Source: Casimicrobium huifangae (GTDB lineage Bacteria; Pseudomonadota; Gammaproteobacteria; Burkholderiales; Casimicrobiaceae). From it: 64,000 nucleotides of DNA. Shown in pieces: positions 51,608 through 63,063 of the stretch. Made by a program: the position numbers and the translations under genes. The notes below the pieces were generated by a model that was not told the origin of the DNA, ran no database searches, and worked only from the letters and a program-made list of their open reading frames with translations. The number at the start of each line of letters is the position of its first letter. Position 1 is the stretch's first letter. The DNA lies in contig NZ_CP041352.1 in the NCBI RefSeq assembly GCF_009746125.1, positions 4,200,436 through 4,264,435 on the forward strand. The letters are read 5' to 3'.

Positions 51608-53134
51608 TCAGCCCTGATTGAGGCCCAGAAAGAGTCGGTATGCGACGTTTTGCGTCTCTTCTATCCATGCATATCCCAGCTCGACTATGCGATTCAAGAA
51701 CCGTTCAAGTTCCGGCGCATCGCGCTCCGGCACTTGGATACCTGCCAGTACGCGTCCGATATCCGAACCGTGATTCCGGTAGTGAAACAACGTGATATTC
51801 CAGTCGCCATTCATCACGCGCAAAAATTGCGCCAGCGCCCCCGGTCGCTCTGGAAAGTCAAATCGAAAAAGCCGCTCACCCACGGCTCCGGGGGCGTGCC
51901 CGCCAACGAGGTGGCGAACATGCAGTTTGGCCATTTCATTGTCGGTCAAGTCAACAGCCGCGATACCGGCCCGTTTGAAATCGCGAATGAGGCTGGCGGT
52001 CTCGCGCTTGTGCGACAGCTCGACCCCAACAAAGACATGAGCTTGGGTGCCGCCAGCGTACCGATAGTTGAACTCGGTTACCGAACGGGGCCCCAGCACT
52101 TCGCAAAATGCCCGAAAGCTGCCTGCTTTCTCGGGCAGCGTTACGGCCAATACCGCTTCGCGGGCTTCGCCAATGACAGCACGCTCCGCTACGAAGCGGA
52201 GGCGGTCAAAGTTCATGTTGGACCCGCAGGCGACTGCGACCAGGGTCTTGCCGCGGTAGCGGTGCTTTTCAGCGTATTTTTTCATGCCTGCGATCGCGGC
52301 TGCGCCGCCAGGCTCCAGAATTGACCGGCAGTCCGTGTAAACGTCCTTGATCGCCGCGCAAATCTCATCCGTGCTCACCAGCACGGTGTCGTCGACATAC
52401 TGCTGACACAACCGGAATGTCTCGCTGCCAACCTGCTTGACGGCGATCGCGTCCGCAAACAGCCCTACCGTTGGCAACGTCACCCTGCGGCCGGCTCGCA
52501 ACGACTCGACCATTGCTGCAGAGTCGGTTGGCTGTACCGCAATTACTTTAGTCTTGGGGCGCACCGCCTTGACGTACGCTGCGATCCCGGAAATCAGACC
52601 ACCGCCACCAACAGCAACAAAAATTGCATCGATATCGCCCTGGTGCTGCCGGAGGATTTCCATGCCGATGGTTCCCTGTCCGGCGATGACGTCCGGATCA
52701 TCGTAGGGATGGATGAATGCCTTGTTACCCTTCTTGACCAGCTTCTGGGCGTGCTCATATGAATCGGAATAAGATTCGCCGTGTAGCACCACCTTTGCCC
52801 CGCGTGCCTTTACCGCGTCAACCTTGATGGCTGGCGTGGTCCGCGGCATTACGATGGTGGCCTCGGTGCCAAGTTTCTGGGCCGCCAACGCCACGCCCTG
52901 CGCATGATTGCCGCTACTCGCAGCAACGACTCCCTTGGCCAACTGCGCCGCCGACAGGTGAGCCATCTTGTTGTAGGCGCCGCGCAGCTTGAAGGAGAAC
53001 ACGGGTTGCTCGTCCTCCCGTTTGATCAGCACGTTGTTACCCAGACGCTCTGAGAGCAGTCGCGCGTTGGTCAACGATGTCTCAACAGCGACGTCGTACA
53101 CCTTCGCGTTCAGTATGCGAATCAAATAGTCCAA
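51608..53134 (-). CDS. ilvA: Threonine ammonia-lyase, biosynthetic
   Basis: A 508-residue PLP enzyme making 2-oxobutyrate from threonine for isoleucine synthesis. Lys49 in FSFKLRGAYN binds PLP, SGNHAQGVA is the substrate loop and GGGGLISGIA the phosphate loop. Two ACT-like regulatory domains follow residue 330 (VTLPEKAGSFRAFCEVL, FDFPERPGALAQFLRVMNG), the allosteric type inhibited by isoleucine. The gene stands alone on its strand between pilG and dnaQ. Confidence 0.96.
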   Translation of the reverse strand: MDYLIRILNAKVYDVAVETSLTNARLLSERLGNNVLIKREDEQPVFSFKLRGAYNKMAHLSAAQLAKGVVAASSGNHAQGVALAAQKLGTEATIVMPRTTPAIKVDAVKARGAKVVLHGESYSDSYEHAQKLVKKGNKAFIHPYDDPDVIAGQGTIGMEILRQHQGDIDAIFVAVGGGGLISGIAAYVKAVRPKTKVIAVQPTDSAAMVESLRAGRRVTLPTVGLFADAIAVKQVGSETFRLCQQYVDDTVLVSTDEICAAIKDVYTDCRSILEPGGAAAIAGMKKYAEKHRYRGKTLVAVACGSNMNFDRLRFVAERAVIGEAREAVLAVTLPEKAGSFRAFCEVLGPRSVTEFNYRYAGGTQAHVFVGVELSHKRETASLIRDFKRAGIAAVDLTDNEMAKLHVRHLVGGHAPGAVGERLFRFDFPERPGALAQFLRVMNGDWNITLFHYRNHGSDIGRVLAGIQVPERDAPELERFLNRIVELGYAWIEETQNVAYRLFLGLNQG

Positions 53135-53472
53135 GGTCAGTCCTCGCGATGGTGGATCCGGTAGAAACTGCCCACGAACAAGGTGTCGGGCTTTCTTGCT
53201 TCCGGATCCAAAATTCTAGACGGCTCACAGGCTGCGACTTGCGCCAGAGGTCGGGGGCTGCCAGGCAGGCTCTGCAGGCAAAGGACCAGGAAACGCTGAA
53301 ACTTGACTTGGCGATAACTACACTTGATTTCACGGGAATTCGGCGCCGACATGCGAGGAAATCATCTGAAGCGCTGCAAACAGGGCCGTCTGCATTGGTG
53401 ATCGCCCGACCGTGCCGGCCGACACATGCATTAGCGCATCACGCAATGGCCAATAGCTCTGCCATCGTACGG
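53135..53472. other. Gap without a supported gene
   Basis: These 338 bp lie between the ilvA start and the dnaQ stop on the same strand. Short frames exist on both strands but none has a family match or good start. I checked for a tRNA, which often follows dnaQ in other bacteria, and found none. It presumably holds the ilvA promoter and leader. Confidence 0.4.
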
Positions 53473-54180
53473 CTAACCCCAAGGCCGTTCGACGCCAGAC
53501 TGTTTGGCGAGGCGCCCGAGATAGTCACGGTGCGTATCCAGCACGGCGGGTTCCAAAAGGACAGGATGAATCGTCGCTGGCACGCTGTCGGCGGTACCGT
53601 TATCAATCGCCAGTGACGGCACCTGTGCGGGGAGCTCCATTTCAAAGGCGCCCTGGCCACGTGTCAGGCCGAAGTACACCTCCGCAAGGAGCCTTGCATC
53701 CAGCAAGGCACCATGCAGATTGCGCTGTGAGTTATCCACTCCGAGACGATCGCAAAGAGCATCCAGTGAATTGCGCTTGCCGGGGAACTTTTCCTTGGCT
53801 AGCGCGAGGGAGTCAACAATGACCAGATCCAGGCTTGACAGCGACGGCATGCGCAAGCGCGCAAGTTCGTGATTCAGGAACGATACATCGAATGGCGCGT
53901 TATGTATGACGACGCTCGCCCCAACCAGAAAGGCCAGCAGTTCGTGAACGATGGTCGCGAACTTGGGTTTGCCACGCAGGTCGTCCCAGGTGTAGCCGTG
54001 CACGGCCGTCGCGCCTGCGTCGATCTCCCGTTCTGGGTCAAGATAAAAGTGCAGGTGTCGGCCCGTTAGATCGCGACCGACAGCTTCTATGCCAGCAACC
54101 TCAATGATGCGATGTCCCGAGCGGGCATCAAGGCCTGTCGTTTCAGTGTCCAGAAAGACAAGTCGCTCAGCTGCTTCCAT
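53473..54180 (-). CDS. dnaQ: DNA polymerase III epsilon subunit
   Basis: A 235-residue proofreading exonuclease. FLDTETTGLDARSGHRIIEVAGIE carries Asp11 and Glu13 of ExoI. HNAPFDVSFLNHEL is ExoII, and HGALLDARLLAEVYFGLT is ExoIIIepsilon with the catalytic His-x4-Asp. The C-terminal tail that binds the alpha subunit is present but short. The start lies inside the end of the PP2C gene (14-bp overlap), so replication proofreading is translationally coupled to a signalling gene. Confidence 0.95.
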   Translation of the reverse strand: MEAAERLVFLDTETTGLDARSGHRIIEVAGIEAVGRDLTGRHLHFYLDPEREIDAGATAVHGYTWDDLRGKPKFATIVHELLAFLVGASVVIHNAPFDVSFLNHELARLRMPSLSSLDLVIVDSLALAKEKFPGKRNSLDALCDRLGVDNSQRNLHGALLDARLLAEVYFGLTRGQGAFEMELPAQVPSLAIDNGTADSVPATIHPVLLEPAVLDTHRDYLGRLAKQSGVERPWG

Positions 54181-55096
54181 GCCGATTCAACGTTTCCTGA
54201 ATTTCCTTGATTGCCATCTCTATCTCGCTGTCACTCAAGGCTCGGCGTCCGGTTGTCGGCTCAACCAGCGTGATCGTACGATCCATCTGGGTGCTGAATT
54301 CCCCCATCGCCAGTGTCTCGGTATGAGTTGTTGTGACAGTGTCTGACCACTCACCATTACTGCCAGCCCAACGGACCGCAATAATGCTCAGATTGTCGCA
54401 ATCAACACCAGCGCGCTTCTCCGCATCATTGAGAAGTTCTGGCGTTGCCTTGCTCAATTCGGACTGGCCGATTCGCGCTACGAGCTCGCCATCGTTGTAG
54501 GCGCTCCAAAGGCCATCGGTGCAGAGAACGAGAAGGTCATTTGATTGCAGGGGAATTCGCGGTGAGAAGTCGACCGTTGGCTCGAATGCGCCGCCTAGAC
54601 AGCTGAATACCTTGTTTCGGTCTGGATGTCTCCCCGCCTCGGCGGCCGTAATAACGCCGTTGTCAAGCAGGTATTGCACCTTGGAGTGGTCGCGAGTTCG
54701 TGCCTGCAAGGATCCCCTGCGAATATGGTACAGACGCGAATCGCCGGCGTGCGCCCAGTAAGCGGCATCATCCTGTACGACACAGGCGACACATGTTGTT
54801 CTAGGTGTATCAACCAGGCGAAATCGTTGGGCGTAGTCCGCCAAGGCACTATGCGCAGCTTTTAGTGCATTCTGCAAAAAGAGCACCGGCGAAGCCAGAA
54901 CGGGTTTCGCCTCCTGTTCGAAACGCTCCAGAAGCAACCGCACCGTGATGTGGGCGGCGATTTCTCCGCCAACGTGTCCGCCCATGCCATCGGCAACAAC
55001 GACAAAGAGTGCGTCGCGAGTATAGATATAGCCGACACGATCCTGATTGACCTTGCGCCCGCCACGGCGGGTCTCCTGAAAAATGGAGAATTCCAT
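54167..55096 (-). CDS. PP2C-type serine/threonine phosphatase
   Basis: A 309-residue PP2C phosphatase. NQDR (Asp19) and VVADGMGGHVGGEIAA (Asp36) are metal-binding motifs; AHAGDSRLYHI and LCTDGLWSAYNDGELV complete the set. The catalytic part spans residues 1 to about 240, and the last 60 residues are a helical extension. It lies 60 bp after a Ser/Thr kinase gene and overlaps dnaQ by 14 bp; kinase/phosphatase pairs usually act on shared substrates. No type VI secretion gene is present, so a T6SS role is not supported here. Confidence 0.9.
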   Translation of the reverse strand: MEFSIFQETRRGGRKVNQDRVGYIYTRDALFVVVADGMGGHVGGEIAAHITVRLLLERFEQEAKPVLASPVLFLQNALKAAHSALADYAQRFRLVDTPRTTCVACVVQDDAAYWAHAGDSRLYHIRRGSLQARTRDHSKVQYLLDNGVITAAEAGRHPDRNKVFSCLGGAFEPTVDFSPRIPLQSNDLLVLCTDGLWSAYNDGELVARIGQSELSKATPELLNDAEKRAGVDCDNLSIIAVRWAGSNGEWSDTVTTTHTETLAMGEFSTQMDRTITLVEPTTGRRALSDSEIEMAIKEIQETLNRHGSS

Positions 55097-55156
55097 AGTC
55101 AGGCTGCCTGCCGATCGTCAGGTGCTCGTGACACGTCAACTGCCCCTGACGGGAAG

Positions 55157-56116
55157 TCAAGCACGACGATTCCCGCCGCTGGTCGATAGGCCCAGCTTTT
55201 CGGATATTCGCGCCAGAAGCGCCCGTTTGGGCGGTTCGGGGGCAGCAATGAGCATCTTTTGCACTTGATAGACGGACTGCGGGCGCTGAAGAGGATCCAA
55301 CTTTAGGCACTGGTCAACCAGTTCGAGCAGTCTGGGCGAATACTTACCTGCCCATAGCTTTGCCGCGGAGACGTAATGGTCATCCTTGACCCTACTGTCG
55401 GCTGCCTGAGGCGCAAACGCAGCAAAACAAGCGAACAACGATGCGCCCACACCGTACAGGTCAGTCCATGGGCCCAGCCGGTCAGAATCGCCCTCCTTAT
55501 ATTGCTCAGGCGCAGCAAATCCCGGTGTGTACATTGGCGTCAGGCGGTTGCCGCGCGATGCGAGAACTTGACGCGCGGCCCCAAAATCTAGCAGGACTGG
55601 CGACCCATCAGTGCGGATGTAAATGTTGGCTGGCTTGATGTCAAGATGCAGAAGGCGACGCGAATGTACCTCACGCAAGCCGTTCAACAGCCTGGAAAAT
55701 ACATGGCGAATCAGGCCCTCTGGAAGCATGCCCTGATTGCCTTGAATGTACTGCTGAAGTGTTCGCCCGCGCTCATACTTCATCACCATGTAAACAGTCT
55801 CGTTGGCGCGGAAGAAGTTGAGCACTCGAACGACGTTGGGATGGCTTATGGTGGCCAGTGATTTCCCTTCGTCGAAAAAGCACTTCATCCCGAAGCGGAA
55901 GGAGTCAATATTCTCGATGGAACTTGCATGTACTCGCGAACCTTCCGAGCGCAGCACCAAGCCGCTGGGAAGGTACTCCTTGATAGCCACGACTGTCCCA
56001 TTGTCGTCGACAGCTCTATAGACGATCGAGAAACCGCCCCTACTGATCGCACGGTCTATGCGATAGTTGTGCAGCTTGTAGCCTTGTGGAAGCGCCCTGT
56101 TAGCGACGATTGACAT
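55157..56116 (-). CDS. Serine/threonine protein kinase
   Basis: A 319-residue Hanks-type kinase without a membrane segment or sensor domain. ISRGGFSIVYRA is the Gly loop, Lys46 (VVAIKEYLP) binds ATP, Asp159 (HLDIKPANIY) is catalytic and DFG lies at 177-179. The loop reads HLD rather than HRD, so activation-loop phosphorylation may not be needed. MYTPGFAAPEQY is the APE region. With the PP2C gene 60 bp downstream it forms a reversible phosphorylation module. Targets unknown. Confidence 0.9.
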   Translation of the reverse strand: MSIVANRALPQGYKLHNYRIDRAISRGGFSIVYRAVDDNGTVVAIKEYLPSGLVLRSEGSRVHASSIENIDSFRFGMKCFFDEGKSLATISHPNVVRVLNFFRANETVYMVMKYERGRTLQQYIQGNQGMLPEGLIRHVFSRLLNGLREVHSRRLLHLDIKPANIYIRTDGSPVLLDFGAARQVLASRGNRLTPMYTPGFAAPEQYKEGDSDRLGPWTDLYGVGASLFACFAAFAPQAADSRVKDDHYVSAAKLWAGKYSPRLLELVDQCLKLDPLQRPQSVYQVQKMLIAAPEPPKRALLARISEKLGLSTSGGNRRA

Positions 56117-56402
56117 GTTCGGCTGCTCTTACCGACGGCACACCGATTGTGTGGTCGCGCACTCCGGCATGACACGCGTCAATACCTGCGCGGGACAGAC
56201 GAGTTGCGAGACTGTCCGCCGCAAGTATTTGTTCTGCACATCCACGCCCATTAAGTGAGCATACATCAAGCTGTGACGACTGGTTCTTGCGTCGCCTTGT
56301 CGATAGCTCGCGACGGCCGAGATTGTCGCGCGGCGGTGTACCATTACCTTTTACCCACTGGCGCCGGCCAAGCCGGCGTGGCGCTACCTTTTCGAGGCTT
56401 GC

Positions 56403-56612
56403 ATGGCACGCATTACTGTTGAAGACTGTCTGTCCACTATCGATAACCGCTTTGAATTGTCGCTGGCTGCTGCAGTTCGGGCGCGCCAGCTTGCAGGAGG
56501 GCATCAGCCTCTGGTCGATTCAGCGAAGCGCGACAAGCCGGTAGTGGTGGCGCTTCGGGAGATCGCCGGGCAGAAGGTGGATCGTTCGGTACTAAAGAAA
56601 ATAGGGGTCTGA
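56403..56612 (+). CDS. rpoZ: RNA polymerase omega subunit
   Basis: A 69-residue omega subunit. [30 protein letters not shown] is the conserved N-terminus and [15 protein letters not shown] the C-terminal part. It supports RNA polymerase assembly and forms part of a ppGpp binding site. spoT follows 7 bp downstream. gmk, which commonly precedes rpoZ, is missing; the upstream neighbour is the divergent kinase 286 bp away. Confidence 0.97.
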   Translation: MARITVEDCLSTIDNRFELSLAAAVRARQLAGGHQPLVDSAKRDKPVVVALREIAGQKVDRSVLKKIGV

Positions 56613-56619
56613 GGCACCC

Positions 56620-58749
56620 ATGGGGCTTGCCCCTCAGGTCTCTGATTTTTTCGATCTTATAGCCCCTGCCTTTCGACCGGACGATCTTGCTCGCATCCAT
56701 GCGGCTTGGTCCGTCGCCGACGCGGCCCATTCCGGGCAACTGCGGCAGTCGGGTGAGCCTTACGTCACTCATCCGCTTGCGGTAGCCCGTATTCTTTTCG
56801 AATCGCTGGAAGCAGACGCTGATGCCCTGTGTGCGGCGTTATTGCATGACGTTGTGGAAGATACCAATGTCGCTGTCGGCGACATTGAAAGCCGTTTCGG
56901 GCCTGTGGTTGCGCACATTGTTGATGGCGTCTCCAAACTGGATGACGTTCGCACAACTGGCTCGGCTGGCGCGAAAGAGGCCACGTTGCGCAAGCTCGTT
57001 GTCGCTGGCGGGCGTGATTGGCGCGTATTTGCTGTCAAACTTTGCGACAGATTGCACAACATGCGAACGCTCGGTGCCGTTGGGCGCAGCAAGAGACGCC
57101 GCGTTGCACTGGAAACATATCTCATCTTCTTTCCGCTTGCGCGTTACGTAGGTTTCGTCGGGATCGCACGCGAGTTGCAATCGCTATCTTTGCGGTGGCT
57201 CCATCCTTGGCGTTGGGACGTGATTTCGAGATGGTGTGACTACAAGCGAGCGGTTGACCGCCGACGGCTATCTGCGGTCATCCCTCAATCGTTATGGTCA
57301 AAGCTTGTCCGCGAGCGAGCGGGCGTCGACGATGATCGCCGCATCGCTGATGAAGTAATGGTTCAGGCGTTTGCTCTCCTGCGTGAAGATCGTGCAGGTC
57401 GCGCACTCTTTTCGTTGCCCACGCTGCACGTGCATTGTTCATCCGTAGAGGATGCGTATCAACGCTTGTCTGAACTTCATAGCCGGTTCGCGTACGTTCC
57501 GGGAAGTTTTCGCTCCGATGCCGGCGAGGGCGTTGTATCGTCCAAGGTGCTGATGGATCGTCGAGGGCTTGTCGCTGACTTTTTGTTCTGGTTTCCACGG
57601 GCAACTCGTGACCCTTGGGTTCGCGGCGCTAACGGCGAGTTTGCGGGAGGCGGCGATGACTTCCTCGCCGTCGCAGAGGGTGGTGACTCGACAGGAGAGT
57701 TCACAAGAGTGTTGCGCGACCTCGTCAATCAAGACACCGTGCAGGTTTTCTCGCCAAAGGGTAAGCGTCTGTCGCTTCCCCGCCATTCGACAGGGTTGGA
57801 CTTTGCATTCTCGATTCACACGGACATTGGTCTGCGCGCTCGCTCTGTGCGTATCAATGGCGTAATTCGTGAATGCAGGACGGAGTTGGTCTCTGGCGAT
57901 ATTGTCGAAGTACTGACCGGCGATGATGTGGTCGCCCGACCTGAGTGGTTGTCGCAGCTCCGGTCCCCGAGGAGTCGCGCCAAGCTTCGTGCTTGGCTAC
58001 GCGATGCATCGAGGCGTGAGGCTGTTACCTTTGGAAGGCGATTGCTCGTTGATGCCAGTCCGGATTTCGACTTTGACGCCTTCTTTCAGTCGCAGGATTC
58101 CGAAGCTCTTTTGTTGTCGTTTGGTGCAACTAGCGTCGACGAGTTGTTTAGGTTGATTGGCATCGGCCAGTTATCTGCCTACGCAGTGGCATCGAAGTCC
58201 AAGGGCGTGGATATGCACGACGTCATTGGTGGAGCCGCAGGAATGGACTCCCACAGACAACTGGTACTTGATGGCCGCCCGAGCAATGGGCTGAAGTACT
58301 GCGAAAGGTGCATGCCAATACCAGGAGACCACGTCGTCATCTTGTCGACGTATTCTGGAGCGGTAGTACATCGCCCGGCATGCTCGGCCTTGGGGGCGGG
58401 ACGCTCGTCCAATGAGCACTTTGTCCCGGTGTGGGCTGGCCGAATGATTGAGCCTTTGCCGGTGCGGGTTGTGATTGAGGCGACGGACCGCAGAGGGTTG
58501 TTGGCAGACTGCGCGCGCGTGGTGGCTGACGCCAATGTGAATGTTTCGGCGGTGTTGACAAAGTCATTCGTGGACGAACTGACTCACCACCTGGCTGAAA
58601 TGAAGTTCACTGTCCATGTGAAGAGTCGCGCAACGTTGGTTCGATGTGTCGAAGCTCTGCGCGACGTCGCAGGCGTTACGCGCGTCTATCGCTTGGCGCC
58701 AGAACTACAATCGAAGACGCCAACGATCGAGTCAGGTCGTGAGTATTGA
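56620..58749 (+). CDS. spoT: SpoT/RelA-family protein with degenerate synthetase domain
   Basis: A 709-residue RSH protein following rpoZ by 7 bp. The HD hydrolase domain is intact: His51 (THPLAVARIL), His76-Asp77 with Glu80-Asp81 (LLHDVVEDT) and Asp143 (KLCDRLHNMRTL). The synthetase region (about 230-380) keeps only outline similarity (VEDAYQRLSELHSRFAYVPGSF): the KPNGYxSLH and EVQIRT motifs are missing and unrelated Gly/Asp-rich sequence stands in their place. TGS (VQVFSPKGKRLSLPRHST), a Cys-containing domain (YCERCMPIPGD) and ACT (VVIEATDRRGLLADCA) follow. I infer a ppGpp hydrolase that no longer makes ppGpp. Its stop overlaps grxD by 18 bp. Confidence 0.88.
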   Translation: MGLAPQVSDFFDLIAPAFRPDDLARIHAAWSVADAAHSGQLRQSGEPYVTHPLAVARILFESLEADADALCAALLHDVVEDTNVAVGDIESRFGPVVAHIVDGVSKLDDVRTTGSAGAKEATLRKLVVAGGRDWRVFAVKLCDRLHNMRTLGAVGRSKRRRVALETYLIFFPLARYVGFVGIARELQSLSLRWLHPWRWDVISRWCDYKRAVDRRRLSAVIPQSLWSKLVRERAGVDDDRRIADEVMVQAFALLREDRAGRALFSLPTLHVHCSSVEDAYQRLSELHSRFAYVPGSFRSDAGEGVVSSKVLMDRRGLVADFLFWFPRATRDPWVRGANGEFAGGGDDFLAVAEGGDSTGEFTRVLRDLVNQDTVQVFSPKGKRLSLPRHSTGLDFAFSIHTDIGLRARSVRINGVIRECRTELVSGDIVEVLTGDDVVARPEWLSQLRSPRSRAKLRAWLRDASRREAVTFGRRLLVDASPDFDFDAFFQSQDSEALLLSFGATSVDELFRLIGIGQLSAYAVASKSKGVDMHDVIGGAAGMDSHRQLVLDGRPSNGLKYCERCMPIPGDHVVILSTYSGAVVHRPACSALGAGRSSNEHFVPVWAGRMIEPLPVRVVIEATDRRGLLADCARVVADANVNVSAVLTKSFVDELTHHLAEMKFTVHVKSRATLVRCVEALRDVAGVTRVYRLAPELQSKTPTIESGREY

Positions 58750-59055
58750 TTGCAATTCGCCTGACGCATACATCTCCTGCATGATGTCAGCACCGCCGAC
58801 AAAATTTCCGTCGACATAAAGCTGCGGGATAGTCGGCCACGACGAGTAAGTCTTGACGCCTTCGCGAATGGCGCCATCTTCGAGCACATTGCAATACGCG
58901 AATTCTTGGATGCCGCAAGCTTGCAGTATCTGTGCGGCTCGCGAACTAAAACCACACTGGGGGAATTGGGGAGTCCCCTTCATGAATAGCACCACGCGGC
59001 TGCTGCCCACTATCGTGGCAATTTCAGCTTGGACGTTTCGTTCTGATGTGCTCAC
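58732..59055 (-). CDS. grxD: Monothiol glutaredoxin Grx4
   Basis: A 107-residue CGFS glutaredoxin: MKGTPQFPQCGFSSRAAQIL with Cys34, then WPTIPQLYVDGNFVGGADI, the glutathione-binding segment. Such proteins bind and transfer 2Fe-2S clusters and work with BolA. The 3' end overlaps the convergent spoT gene by 18 bp. Confidence 0.96.
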   Translation of the reverse strand: MSTSERNVQAEIATIVGSSRVVLFMKGTPQFPQCGFSSRAAQILQACGIQEFAYCNVLEDGAIREGVKTYSSWPTIPQLYVDGNFVGGADIMQEMYASGELQSILTT

Positions 59056-59178
59056 GGTAAATATCGCCTATAGATTGCTTGCTGCAATTGTAGTGTCGCG
59101 TATATGGGGATCCGTGCGCGAGAGTTGGCACGGTTGATAGAGGCGCGACGACACTAACGAGTCATCGGCGGATAGACG

Positions 59179-59207
59179 AACGCCCCACCGTGGAGGGGAG
59201 GGGCGTT
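59179..59207 (-). terminator. Probable rRNA operon terminator hairpin
   Basis: AACGCCCC (59179-59186) and GGGGCGTT (59200-59207) form an 8-bp stem just after the 5S gene in the direction of transcription. The T run that follows is short, so the call is moderate. Confidence 0.45.
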
Positions 59208-59222
59208 GTTGTGTGGGGGTAG

Positions 59223-59337
59223 TTTGACGCTGACCTACTTTCGCGAGCTATAAGGCTGACTATCATTGGCGCTGAACTGTTTCACGGTCCTGTTCGGGAT
59301 GGGAAGGGGTGGGACCAGTTAGCTATGGGCGTCAAAC
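59223..59337 (-). rRNA. rrf: 5S ribosomal RNA
   Basis: Read on the minus strand it starts TTTGACGCCCATAGCTAACT and contains CCATCCCGAACAGG and CGAAAGTAGGTCAGCGTCAAA. The ends pair (TTTGACGC with GCGTCAAA). Length about 115 nt. Last gene of the rRNA operon. Exact ends are uncertain by a few bases. Confidence 0.93.
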
Positions 59338-59502
59338 TAAAAGGGTACGCGGCGCGGCAACGGGTTGAATCGTTGTTGCGACGCGCTGGAAGAAGTTTTG
59401 GGTTGAGACTGACTCTCTGTCACACCGGTTGATTGACTTGCGGTGCGAGTTGTCCGGACAAGCATTGCTGCTCATTCGGGTTTTGATATTTGTGAGTTAT
59501 AG

Positions 59503-62383
<2,881 letters not shown>

Positions 62384-62590
62384 TATAACGCTCAAACACC
62401 ATCACCTGAGTCAACTCCTTTCGGCGTTAACTCAAACAACAGCACCGCGTCACAGGTGTGTATGAGAACTTGATGCCCCGAACCTTCAACCCGACCAACG
62501 GAAGCGGCCGGTATCGGAACACCAAAAATACAATCTAAACCCATGTCCACATCTCATCTCATCAATGAGCGTGAACAAACTTCTTCCAGA

Positions 62591-62603
62591 TTTTTAAAGA
62601 ACA
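62591..62603 (-). promoter_or_regulatory. boxA-like antitermination site before 23S
   Basis: On the minus strand TGTTCTTTAAAAA resembles the boxA of rRNA spacers (TGCTCTTTAACA in E. coli), where Nus factors bind nascent RNA. Position upstream of 23S is as expected. Confidence 0.6.
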
Positions 62604-62623
62604 GAGACTACCGATTGGATAGC

Positions 62624-62662
62624 CATCAGCAATAAGCGCTTGAACAACTTTTATTGCTGATG
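62624..62662. repeat. Perfect 12-bp inverted repeat in the rRNA spacer
   Basis: CATCAGCAATAA (62624-62635) and TTATTGCTGATG (62651-62662) pair exactly around 15 bases. It lies about 35 bases downstream of tRNA-Ile in the transcript and may guide RNase processing. Confidence 0.7.
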
Positions 62663-62696
62663 CCTATGCACCTGACCACAACCCGCGATATTTGAA

Positions 62697-62773
62697 TGGT
62701 GGGTCTTGATGGACTCGAACCATCGACCCCCGCCTTATCAAGACGGTGCTCTAACCAGCTGAGCTAAAGACCC
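62697..62773 (-). tRNA. tRNA-Ile (GAT)
   Basis: Read on the minus strand: GGGTCTTTAGCTCAGCTGG at the 5' end, anticodon loop CTTGATAAG with anticodon GAT, T-loop GGTTCGAGTCC and encoded CCA (77 nt). It is second of the two spacer tRNAs in transcription order, after tRNA-Ala. Confidence 0.97.
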
Positions 62774-62821
62774 TCCGAAACTTTTAATCAGCGGCACCCA
62801 TCTGGCGCAACTCATCGAAAG

Positions 62822-62897
62822 TGGTGGAGGATGACGGGATCGAACCGACGACCCCCTGCTTGCAAAGCAGGTGCTCTCCCAGCTGAGCTAATCCCCC
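62822..62897 (-). tRNA. tRNA-Ala (TGC)
   Basis: Read on the minus strand: GGGGGATTAGCTCAGCTGG, anticodon loop CTTTGCAAA with anticodon TGC, GGTTCGATCCC and encoded CCA (76 nt). The acceptor stem has the G3:U70 identity pair. It directly follows 16S in the transcript. Confidence 0.97.
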
Positions 62898-63063
62898 GCT
62901 TGCCGCTTTACGCCCGCCGAAACCAGCTTGTCAGCCAGCCAGCAGCGCAAAGCGCAACAGGTTGTGTCTCTTTATGTTCAGACAACCGAAACGAGTGCAG
63001 GCACTTCGGAAGATCATGCTGAGAGTCTTTCGACCATCAAACACGTCTTCGAGGCGCGTTCTC

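Larger units (their letters stand above)
62384..62696. other. Internal spacer between tRNA-Ile and 23S
   Basis: This 313-bp spacer has no gene. It holds a boxA-like site and a perfect 12-bp inverted repeat, both listed separately. Confidence 0.6.

Noticed and set aside
55640-55665. Kinase loop HLD instead of HRD taken as sign of a pseudokinase
   Set aside because: Lys46, Asp159 and DFG are all present and HLDIKP variants occur in active bacterial kinases.
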